Positions 27,132 to 35,579 of a stretch of 64,000 nucleotides of DNA are shown piece after piece. The stretch comes from Cyclobacteriaceae bacterium (GTDB lineage: Bacteria > Bacteroidota > Bacteroidia > Cytophagales > Cyclobacteriaceae). The notes beneath the pieces were generated by a model. It worked only from the letters and a program-made list of their open reading frames with translations. It did no database searches and was not told where the DNA came from. Location: contig JAHBTX010000002.1 of the NCBI GenBank assembly GCA_019638395.1, forward strand, positions 744,001 through 808,000, written 5' to 3'. The first letter of the stretch is position 1. Every line of letters begins with the position of its first letter. A program made the translations under genes and the position numbers.

Positions 27132-28451
27132 ATGGTTAGATTTTTTTGTTACCTGGTTGGGTGTTGGTTGTTTATTCCGGTTGCTGGTTGGGGCCAATCC
27201 ACCTACGAAAAAGGTTATTTCATTGACATTAACGATCAAAAGACAGAATGCTTTATAAAACCCGAAGCATGGTCAGCCCGCGGAACGTTAAGCTATTTGC
27301 TCAACTACAAAGACCAGCCTCAAACTAAACCCCTTGCAGAAATTTCTGAGATTTCTATTCACGGTGCGTTTAATTTGAAGCGAGCGAATGTACAAATTGA
27401 TATTTCGGGCGATGAAAGTCCGTTGCTCAGTTATACACAAGAACCGGAGTGGCACCAGGAAGAAATTTTTCTGTGGACATTGGTAGAAGGCACTACTTCT
27501 CTTTTTCTCTATGAAGGTGGCGGGTTAAAACGATTTTTTTTCAGAAAGGGCAACGGCCCCATCGAACAATTGGTCTATAAAAAATACCGCACCACGGCAG
27601 GCATTAACCTGAACGAAGCATTTAAACAAACACTATCCGAAAAAGTAAATTGTGGCGACAGTGTGCTTCGATACTTCGAGTTACTAACCTATACGGAAAA
27701 AGCGTTGATACAACATTTTGTTGCTGAAAATAAATGTGCCGGAACAAACGCTCAGGTGTATCCGAAAGCACAAACATCTATTACGTTGCCCGATACCTCG
27801 CCTGCCAAGGTTCAAGAATTTGCTGAGCCCTCTAAGAAGCTTTCTATACCAGCCGAGCCCGAAGCTCCTTCTATTGTTACATCAAAAGATAAAATAAAGT
27901 ATTTTGGTCTGGAGGTAAATCCGCTTCTAAGGCAGATCATTAATCTAAGCCCTAACAGCACGCCCACCAATAACCCGTTTGGGATGCAGTTCGCATCTAA
28001 TTCAACAAAAAATGGCCGCGGTTTCAGTGCGGGTCTTGCTTATTCGCGTACAAAATTTAATGACGACAATAGCGGAGTACCGCGCGAAACCATAAACCGG
28101 GATATTGCCCTGCGGTTTGGTTATGAACGCAAACATCAATTGGGCAAGCGATGGCTTGTTTTACACGGTTATGATTTTGTTGTAGGCGGTGCCAAAGCCC
28201 GCACCGAAGCGAGCGATCAATTTTCCGGTAACATTATTACAGAAACAACATCTAACTTTTGGGGTGTTGGCCCGCGTGCAGGTATTTTATTTCTGATCAG
28301 CGACCGCGTTTCGCTTAGCACTGAATCCACCTACTACCTGCGCTATACTACCGATAAAACAAAACTAACCGGAACCCCGGATAGCAAACAGAAAACATCG
28401 GAGCTTGAACTTACATTACCGATTGTACTTATACTTTCAATCCGCTTCTGA
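27132..28451 (+). CDS. Exported protein with C-terminal outer-membrane barrel, unknown function
   Basis: A 439-residue protein. ATG 27132 is preferred over the TTG at 27123; both open the same signal peptide (FFCYLVGCWLFIPVAGWGQ). The N-terminal 200 residues resemble proteins of Bacteroidota that begin YEKGYFIDINDQKTECFIK, a domain of unknown function. A proline-rich linker lies near 210-250. The C-terminal 170 residues are alternating strands (GRGFSAGLAYSRTKFND; LALRFGYERKHQLGKRW-like) ending in F, fitting an 8-strand porin-type barrel. Close linkage to the dihaem peroxidase suggests a shared envelope role. Confidence 0.72.
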   Translation: MVRFFCYLVGCWLFIPVAGWGQSTYEKGYFIDINDQKTECFIKPEAWSARGTLSYLLNYKDQPQTKPLAEISEISIHGAFNLKRANVQIDISGDESPLLSYTQEPEWHQEEIFLWTLVEGTTSLFLYEGGGLKRFFFRKGNGPIEQLVYKKYRTTAGINLNEAFKQTLSEKVNCGDSVLRYFELLTYTEKALIQHFVAENKCAGTNAQVYPKAQTSITLPDTSPAKVQEFAEPSKKLSIPAEPEAPSIVTSKDKIKYFGLEVNPLLRQIINLSPNSTPTNNPFGMQFASNSTKNGRGFSAGLAYSRTKFNDDNSGVPRETINRDIALRFGYERKHQLGKRWLVLHGYDFVVGGAKARTEASDQFSGNIITETTSNFWGVGPRAGILFLISDRVSLSTESTYYLRYTTDKTKLTGTPDSKQKTSELELTLPIVLILSIRF

Positions 28452-28757
28452 TATTATTTCCGCGTAAGCGATGCCCTGCCACACAATCATTAACTCCTGA
28501 TTATGGTTAAGAATATTTGACTGTTGTTGAACGTACTATTTCTAATGCTGTTAAATAAATCGTTAACGAATTAGCGGTACGAGATCAAAACTGTTCTAAC
28601 AGATTTTTCAATTCATAATTCCTGTTTATTGTTATCCGGTTCATCCTGAATTTTTAACCTCTTACTCCCGATAATCATCGGCATGCACCGGCTTAACCTG
28701 TAAAGGCTATTTCAGTGCCGTTGTTCCAGCAAACAAATTCATTTAATCTCAAATCTT
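28452..28757. other. Intergenic region upstream of the fasciclin gene
   Basis: 306 bp without a gene. It should hold the promoter of the fasciclin gene, but no exact TAnnTTTG box or strong hairpin was seen. Confidence 0.4.
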
Positions 28758-30170
28758 ATGAAAAACTGGAAAAAAGGATTCGGCTTTTTGAGCTTAGGAA
28801 TGGCTCTGGTACTTCTGGTATCGATCAGCAGCTGTAGCGATGATGAGGATACACCACAACCAACTCAAAGTATTGTAGCTTTAGCCCAGGGACAAAGTAA
28901 TTTGTCTTCCTTGGTAACTGCATTAACCAAGTACCCTGATCTGGTTGCAACTTTAAGTGGCTCCGGAAATTTTACTGTGTTTGCTCCTACCAACGATGCT
29001 TTTGCTGCATTGCTTACTACTGTAGGCCAAAGCAGCATTGACGATGTTCCTGAAGATGTGTTAAAATCATTGTTGCAGTATCACGTAGTTACCTCTGGTG
29101 CGGTTTTATCAACACAATTAGCTGCAGGAAATGTGGCTACTGCCAATGGCGAGAACATTGCCGTAACCACAACCGGTGGCATTCGGTTAAATGGCAGTGC
29201 ACAAGTTGTTACAGCCGATGTTCGCGCAACCAATGGAGTGGTTCATATTGTTGATCAGGTATTGGTTCCACAATCGATCGGTCAGTTTGTTAACACAATA
29301 GTTGAGCCTGCCTATTTTAATAAGAACTTTACTACCCTGATTGCTGCTGTTAAAGCTGCAAGTCCTTCCATTCTCGAGACACTGCTAAATAGTAATAAAA
29401 AAACGCTCTTTGCACCAACCAATGCGGCTTTTCAGGCAGCAGGTATAACTACTCTACCCAATCAGGCTACGCTTAATGCAGTTTTAGCTTACCACGTGGT
29501 AGAGGGGGAAATTCTTGCGGCTCAACTCCCTACCAACACGGCTCCTGCCAACTCCGAAATAACTACACTTGGTGGTAAGTTCTATTTGAGCAACCGTGGA
29601 AGCAATGGAGTATTTATAAATGGAACTACCCAGGTAACTGCAACTGATATTGTTGCCAGCAATGGAGTAGTGCATGTTATTAACCGCACGCTCTTGCCGC
29701 CTTCACAAACTGTTGCGGGCATTGCTACCTCGCTTTCAACTGCATCGCAACCACAATTTACTCAGTTGGTGGCGGCATTAGGTCGTGTACCGGCATTATT
29801 GCAGGCTGCCTCAAATACAGATTCCAAGCTTACAGTATTTGCCCCTACCGATGCTGCCTTCCAGGCTTTATATACTGCTTTGGGTGTAAATGGAATTAAC
29901 GATATTAACCTGAATTTATTAACTGCAGTACTTCAACACCACATTGTATCGGCTCCTACTACGGCTACTGGTAAAGTGTTCTCTACTGATCTGGTAAATG
30001 GCGCAGTACCTACTTTAAATGGAAATGTTACGATCAGTGCCACCAACGGAACCGTAACTTCCAGCGGAGGCACGGTTGCTCAGCTTAGTAGTACGGCTTC
30101 ATTACTAAATGTACTGGGAACAAATGGCGTTATACACACGATCAACGCTGTGTTAGTTCCTGCCAATTAA
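28758..30170 (+). CDS. Lipoprotein with three fasciclin (FAS1) domains
   Basis: A 470-residue lipoprotein (lipobox ISSC, then acidic DDEDTP). Three FAS1 domains follow at about 38-172, 176-315 and 322-470. Each carries the FAS1 H1 motif (FTVFAPTNDAFAALL, KTLFAPTNAAFQAAG, LTVFAPTDAAFQALY) and an H2 motif with NGVVHIVDQVLVP, NGVVHVINRTLLP or NGVIHTINAVLVP. FAS1 proteins mediate adhesion at the cell surface. A strong hairpin lies downstream, and a LytS/LytTR pair follows; co-regulation is only suggested by position. Confidence 0.94.
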   Translation: MKNWKKGFGFLSLGMALVLLVSISSCSDDEDTPQPTQSIVALAQGQSNLSSLVTALTKYPDLVATLSGSGNFTVFAPTNDAFAALLTTVGQSSIDDVPEDVLKSLLQYHVVTSGAVLSTQLAAGNVATANGENIAVTTTGGIRLNGSAQVVTADVRATNGVVHIVDQVLVPQSIGQFVNTIVEPAYFNKNFTTLIAAVKAASPSILETLLNSNKKTLFAPTNAAFQAAGITTLPNQATLNAVLAYHVVEGEILAAQLPTNTAPANSEITTLGGKFYLSNRGSNGVFINGTTQVTATDIVASNGVVHVINRTLLPPSQTVAGIATSLSTASQPQFTQLVAALGRVPALLQAASNTDSKLTVFAPTDAAFQALYTALGVNGINDINLNLLTAVLQHHIVSAPTTATGKVFSTDLVNGAVPTLNGNVTISATNGTVTSSGGTVAQLSSTASLLNVLGTNGVIHTINAVLVPAN

Positions 30171-30189
30171 ACCAATAAAAAGTTAAACA

Positions 30190-30219
30190 AAGGTGCCCGT
30201 TTACACTTACGGGCACCTT
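30190..30219 (+). terminator. Hairpin after the fasciclin gene
   Basis: Perfect 11-bp stem AAGGTGCCCGT (30190-30200) / ACGGGCACCTT (30209-30219) with 8-base loop, 20 bp after the stop. There is no T tract behind it, so it may act as an mRNA-stabilising or weak terminating hairpin. Confidence 0.6.
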
Positions 30220-30261
30220 ACATTAAACTGTTGGGTTGATTTCATTGTTATAGCAAAAGCC

Positions 30262-31317
30262 ATGTTCAGTGTCCGTCAACGGTATTTATTCATTGCCTTA
30301 CTGAGTGTTTACTCTTATGTGAACATTCTGTTGACCACTGGCCACTCATTTTTGGGTATTAACTTACCAGAACCGCTGTTCATTGTTTCCGTAAGCGTGT
30401 TGGTGTTGTTGGTTTGGGAGGCCAATCGTTTATTGCAGCGAAATCTTGGGCGCATTCGGGTATTCTTCCGAAGCAAAATTCATCCACTCATTATTCACTT
30501 TGCTTTTAGTCTTATTGTGGTTGCTATAATTGCAAGCACGATTTCAATTATACTTACTTCAATCTATCAACTTGAAAAAGAAGCTTTCTGGTTGGCACTT
30601 ACACTTTCGTTAGGGTTCAGTTTTAGAATAAACCTCTTTCTGCATTGCATTAATGCCATTGTGTTTTACATGAACAAATACAAGGTTGTGCAGATAGAAG
30701 CCGAGCAACTGAAGAAGCAAAGTATCGAGGCCCGTTTCGATGCGCTGCGCAGTCAAATCAATCCACATTTTCTCTTTAACTCACTAAATGTTTTATCCTC
30801 TTTAGTTTATCGCGATCCGGATACATCGGCACGATTTATCGAACAACTTTCAAACGTGTATCGGTATTTGCTTAATAACCAGGATCAAAAATTAATTCCC
30901 TTACGGGAAGAACTAGAGTTCATCAACTCATACTATTATCTCTTGAAAATGAGGTTTCAGGAAAACCTGAACATTGCACACGAAATTCCAGAGACTAAAA
31001 AAGATTATTACATCGCCCCGGCTACACTTCAACTGCTAATTGAAAATGCGATTAAGCACAATGTGGTTTCAAAGAAAAATCCGTTGGACATAAAAATTTA
31101 TATAGAAAACGGAAAGCCGGAGATCAATAAGATTGTGGTTGAAAATAATCTCCAGCCAAAACCTGTTCAGGAGGTTTCTTCAAAACTGGGTCTTAAAAAC
31201 ATTAAGTCGCGCTATACTTTTCTGGCTGGTCGCGAAGCTGTTGAAATAATTACCGCTCCAAACTTTATTGTAAAAGTACCCTTAATAAAACTGTCGTACG
31301 AAAACGAGAACGGATGA
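30262..31317 (+). CDS. LytS-type sensor histidine kinase
   Basis: A 351-residue inner-membrane kinase. I placed the start at ATG 30262; a GTG at 30193 would lie inside the preceding hairpin. Four hydrophobic segments lie within the first 140 residues. The His_kinase domain has the phospho-acceptor His169 in QINPHFLFNSLN, and an ATP-binding part with LLIENAIKHNVV and a degenerate G-box (SSKLGLKNIKSRY). It lacks a large sensor domain, so the signal is probably in the membrane. Stop and start of the response-regulator gene overlap by 4 bp (ATGA). Confidence 0.93.
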   Translation: MFSVRQRYLFIALLSVYSYVNILLTTGHSFLGINLPEPLFIVSVSVLVLLVWEANRLLQRNLGRIRVFFRSKIHPLIIHFAFSLIVVAIIASTISIILTSIYQLEKEAFWLALTLSLGFSFRINLFLHCINAIVFYMNKYKVVQIEAEQLKKQSIEARFDALRSQINPHFLFNSLNVLSSLVYRDPDTSARFIEQLSNVYRYLLNNQDQKLIPLREELEFINSYYYLLKMRFQENLNIAHEIPETKKDYYIAPATLQLLIENAIKHNVVSKKNPLDIKIYIENGKPEINKIVVENNLQPKPVQEVSSKLGLKNIKSRYTFLAGREAVEIITAPNFIVKVPLIKLSYENENG

Positions 31318-32069
31318 AGGTTTTAATAGTTGAAGATGAGCCGTTGGCAGCCGAACGCCTGCAAGAAATGATTAAACAGTACGATACCGGTATTTCCATT
31401 GCCGGCCCATTTGATACCGTGCAGGAAACATCGCAATACCTTGCTCATCATAATGATATTGATGTACTCTTTCTGGATATTCAATTAGCCGATGGCAAAA
31501 GTTTTGAGTTGTTTGATCAGACGCCCTATTTTAAACCTGTAATTTTTACCACAGCTTACGATCATTACTCGATTAAGGCTTTTAAATATAATAGTATCGA
31601 TTACCTGTTGAAGCCGGTTCGGTTTGAGGAGTTAACCTTTGCACTAAATAAATTCAGGCGACTTAACCCTGCCGATAAAAGCGGTGGTTTAACAAAAGAG
31701 ATTGTTCGGGAATTGTTACAGGCCAACGCATACAAGAAACGATTTTTAGTAAAGCAAGGAAGTCGCATTCAATATATTCCGGTAGAAGACATTGCCTATT
31801 TATTTGCCGATGGCAAAATTTCTTACCTGGTATCGAAAGAGCAAAAGCAATTTATAATTGATCACACGCTGGAAGAGTTGGAGTCTGAGCTTCTTGATCC
31901 GGCTTTCTTTTTTAGAATCAGCCGCAAGGCTATTGTTCGCATTGACGCCATTCAGGAAGTGCGCACGAACGATAATCGATTAGAACTTAATCTTTCCAAG
32001 GCTGCTGATTTTCCACTTGTTGTTAGTCGCGATCGGTTAAAGGCTTTTAAAGATTGGTTGAATCACTAA
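31314..32069 (+). CDS. LytTR-family response regulator
   Basis: A 251-residue cytoplasmic regulator. The receiver domain (about 1-120) has the acidic pocket Glu7/Asp8, the phospho-acceptor Asp55 (VLFLDIQLADG) and Lys near 106 (SIDYLLKPVRFEEL). The LytTR DNA-binding domain spans about 148-250 (YIPVEDIAYLFADGKISYL; FFRISRKAIVRIDAIQEV). It should be phosphorylated by the kinase with which it overlaps by 4 bp. Targets cannot be named; the small gene at 32094 follows after 24 bp. Confidence 0.94.
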   Translation: MKVLIVEDEPLAAERLQEMIKQYDTGISIAGPFDTVQETSQYLAHHNDIDVLFLDIQLADGKSFELFDQTPYFKPVIFTTAYDHYSIKAFKYNSIDYLLKPVRFEELTFALNKFRRLNPADKSGGLTKEIVRELLQANAYKKRFLVKQGSRIQYIPVEDIAYLFADGKISYLVSKEQKQFIIDHTLEELESELLDPAFFFRISRKAIVRIDAIQEVRTNDNRLELNLSKAADFPLVVSRDRLKAFKDWLNH

Positions 32070-32093
32070 ACACTTTTCTACTCAGTTGGTTTT

Positions 32094-32474
32094 ATGATAA
32101 AGTTTAAGGTAAATATGTTCAGGGTTGTTGGTATTTATATTTTGATTTTAGGTTCAAACACATTGTATGGCCAAAGTGTAATACAAGAAGACTCGCTGCG
32201 CCAGAAAGTATTACAACTGCAACAAGATGTAGATCGTATTGAGTTAAATCTTGGGTTGGCTCAAACAAAATTCCAAAGAGGTATTGCGCTCGCAACCATT
32301 GGCTACTCCGTTACTATTGCCGGTGGTTTAATGTTGGGGCGCAGCAACGATAAACTGGGCCAGGGACTTTTAGTTGCCGGTGGCGCAACGGGTATTACAG
32401 GTACATTCCTGTTGGTTGATTCTTTTAAGTACCTAGGCCGGGCTTCGGGTAAACCCAGAAATCGAAGGCATTAA
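32094..32474 (+). CDS. Small exported/membrane protein of unknown function
   Basis: A 126-residue protein not assigned to a family. The N-terminal segment is signal-like (MFRVVGIYILILGSNTLYGQ; the true start may be ATG 32115, seven codons on). It is followed by a short coiled coil (SLRQKVLQLQQDVDRIELN), then two glycine-rich hydrophobic segments (IALATIGYSVTIAGGLML; LLVAGGATGITGTFLLV) and a basic tail (KPRNRRH). It follows the LytTR gene closely and may be part of the same transcript. Confidence 0.6.
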   Translation: MIKFKVNMFRVVGIYILILGSNTLYGQSVIQEDSLRQKVLQLQQDVDRIELNLGLAQTKFQRGIALATIGYSVTIAGGLMLGRSNDKLGQGLLVAGGATGITGTFLLVDSFKYLGRASGKPRNRRH

Positions 32475-32676
32475 ATCCGTACTATTCAATTTATGTCTTT
32501 GCCTAAAAGTGGAGTTAAATCAAGTTATGGGAGAAACTTTTTTCAAGTACTTAAATTAGCAGAAGTTCTATCTCATTCTATTCATTACCACTAATTGATT
32601 CATAAACCAATTTAGCTAACCCAACGATTTGAGAAATAAGAATTGATTACGTATCTTGATTAGCTAATTTTTAAGA

Positions 32677-35578
32677 ATGATCCGGATTATTACATTTTCA
32701 ATTCTGTTATACTCTGGATATGTGGTCAGGATTTTATTATTAATCATTGGCCTTAGTCTTGTACCAATACAATCCAACTCACAAGAGTTATGGGGAATGA
32801 CTAGTTCAGGTGGTACCAATAGTTTGGGTACTATTTTTAAGACAAATAGCAATGGCACAAATCCTACCGTTGCTTATGATTTTCAAAGCAATTCTCTTGG
32901 AGCTGATCCTACAGGTTATATGGTAGAATCCCCGAGTGGGAATCTTTATGGAATCACACGAATGGGCGGAAAACATGGGAGAGGTGTTATCTATAAATTC
33001 AATCCCTCTTCTTCAACATATTCTGTTGTAATAGATTTTAATGAGTTTAGTGGTAGTTCATTGAACTTGCATCCTAATGGAAAAATGTATGGGATAGGAA
33101 TAAGATCAACTTTCCCTTCAGTAGGCATCATTCTTGAATTTGATCCGGCTACCTATGAGTTAACTACCAAAGTTGATTTTGAAGAGAGCAATACTGGGGC
33201 ATTTCCATACGGAGAACTTCTTTTGGCTTCCAACGGAAAATTTTTCGGAAAAACATACCAAGGCGGTCTAAATAACAAAGGTGTTCTATTTGAGTATGAT
33301 CCTGTATCAAACACTTTAATAAAGCGACTGGATTTTGATGATTTCAATGTAGCTGGATCGTCAATAAATAGTTTAATCCAGATTAATAATGGAAAAATAT
33401 ATGGAAGTACCAACTTAGGAGGAAGCGATAACAATGGTGTTATTTTTGAATTTGATCTTACTTCTAATCTCATTTCTAAAGTTATTGGTCTAACTGATTC
33501 GCCAAGCGGAAGACTTATCAGTTCAAATGGCCTCTTATATAGTGTTGCCAGAGGGGCAACCTTAGGTGGTGTAATTATTGAAATAGACATTCAAAATTCT
33601 ACCATAAATGAAAAAGTTAATTTTGATACCTATTCTTTAGCGGTGGGATCAAGTCTTTCAAAAGATTTATTATTCTATGCGGTCTCAGAAGGAACTTTTG
33701 GTTTGTTTGGTTTTACACCTCCAAATGGAATTACAAAACTTGGTGATTTAAATGGAATGTATGAGGTATCCCCAATTGGTGAACCTATTAGGCGCACTAA
33801 TGAAAAAATTTATGGACTAACAGATAAAGGCCTTTTTGAATTTAACTCACAAACGAATTCGAATTTTTATGAACTCCCTTTTTCTTATCCTAATAGTGGG
33901 GGTGAACCCCGAGGCAGTCTAACACGGCATCCAAATGGAAACTTTTATGGAGTTACTCAAAGATTTGGGGAAAATAATCTTGGGGTAATTTTTGAATTTA
34001 ATCCGAATTCAAATTCGTATAAAAAATTGACTGATTTTAATGGATCATTAAACGGAGCTGTTCCATACTCTGACCTAGCGCTTGCGAAAAATGGTAAACT
34101 TTATGGAACAACCTTTAATGGTGGGATAAACAATGAAGGAGTTATTTTTGAGGTTGACCCTCACGCTAATAATTTAGTTTCAAAAAAAGTTGACTTAGAA
34201 GATGCAATCGCTGGTCGTCCAGGGCAAGGTCTGTTTGCACATTCGAACGGCAAACTATATGGTATATCAAACTATGGAGTGACGGGTTATGGTGCAATTT
34301 TCGAGTTTGATCCTCTCACTGGTATTTTAATTAAAAAAGTTGATCTGGACGAAACAATTGGCAGTCCTAGCTCTGGTTGGGGCTTAAGAAGTACTTTTAC
34401 TGAACTTTCAAACGGAAAACTGATTGCAGTCACTCGTTCTGGCGGAAACAATGGAAAGGGGTGCATATTCGAGTTTGAGGTAAGCTCCGGATCCATTGTA
34501 AAAAAGATTGATTTTACAGAATACTTAACCATTACAGGGAATCTGGTTGCTCATCCAAATGGAATGTTTTATGCAACATCCGCATTTGGGTATAAAATAT
34601 ATCAGTATGATTTATTCAATAATGAGATTAAAGTCATGTTTGATTTTGAAAGCAACCCCGATTATGGACGAGGCTTGTCTTCCTTAACCTTAAACCCCGC
34701 AGATAGTAACCTGTATGGTATGGCTCTCTCTCGTGGATCAAATGATTTGGGAACAATTTTTAAGTATGATCCTATCAACAAAACCCTTACAAAAACATTC
34801 GATTTTGATCATGTAAAAGGTGCATTTCCAACAGGCGACTTAACTTTTGTAAAAGGTAGTCAAACGATCAGGTTTGATGCATTGCCAGACAAAACTTATG
34901 GCGATGCTGCATTTACACTTAATGCAACCGCCAGCTCTGGGCTTAATGTGACTTACCTAAGTTCTGATCCAACAATCGTGGATATAAATGGGGCTTCAGT
35001 TGCTATCCTAAAAGCAGGGACGGTAACTATCACTGCTGAACAACCTGGAAACGCTATTTATTCTAGTTCACAACCGATAAGCCGCGAATTGTTAGTCGCT
35101 AAAGCTGGTCAAACCATTTCTTTCGATGACTTAGCTCCGATAGATTTAGAAGTTGGTTCGATAAGCCTTACGGCAACGGCTACTTCCCTATTGAATGTTG
35201 TCTTTCACTCAAGCGACCCAACTGTAGCTTCGGTTTCAGAATCCGTATTGAGTTTACACGAACCTGGAATTGTTTTGATTACAGCCACCCAACCTGGCAA
35301 TTCGAATTATCTTTCAGTCTCGTGAGTTAATTATTCAAAAAATTGTAGGTGTAACCGAAGATCCTGAAATTACCCTTTATCCTAATCCAACATCCGAGTA
35401 CCTGGAGATTGTTACCGATGAACAAGAAGTTGAATCTTCAATTTTGAATTCTTACGGTCAGGATTTTGGTAAGAAAAACGGGAAGCATCTTGACATAAGA
35501 GATTTCGCAGCAGGAGTTTACGCATTGAAAATCAAAACTAAGGATAGAATTAAGCTGATCCGGTTCATTAAGAATTAA
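32677..35578 (+). pseudogene. GloVer-repeat T9SS secreted protein, frameshifted before its sorting domain
   Basis: The main frame (32677-35325, 882 residues) has a signal-like N-terminus and about 14 tandem GloVer-type repeats (forms such as GGTNSLGTIFKTN, GGLNNKGVLFEYDP, GGINNEGVIFEVDP), then two Ig-like domains starting QTIRFDALPDKTYGDAAF and QTISFDDLAPIDLEVGS. It stops at TGA 35323. The next frame (35318-35578) continues without a gap into S-R-E-L and a T9SS type A sorting domain (ITLYPNPTSEYLEIV; RDFAAGVYALKIKTK; IRFIKN). Adding TC to the TCTC at 35315-35320 region would rejoin them. As it stands the protein loses its secretion signal. Composition is visibly AT-richer than the flanking genes. 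Confidence 0.82.
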
Positions 35579-35579
35579 C

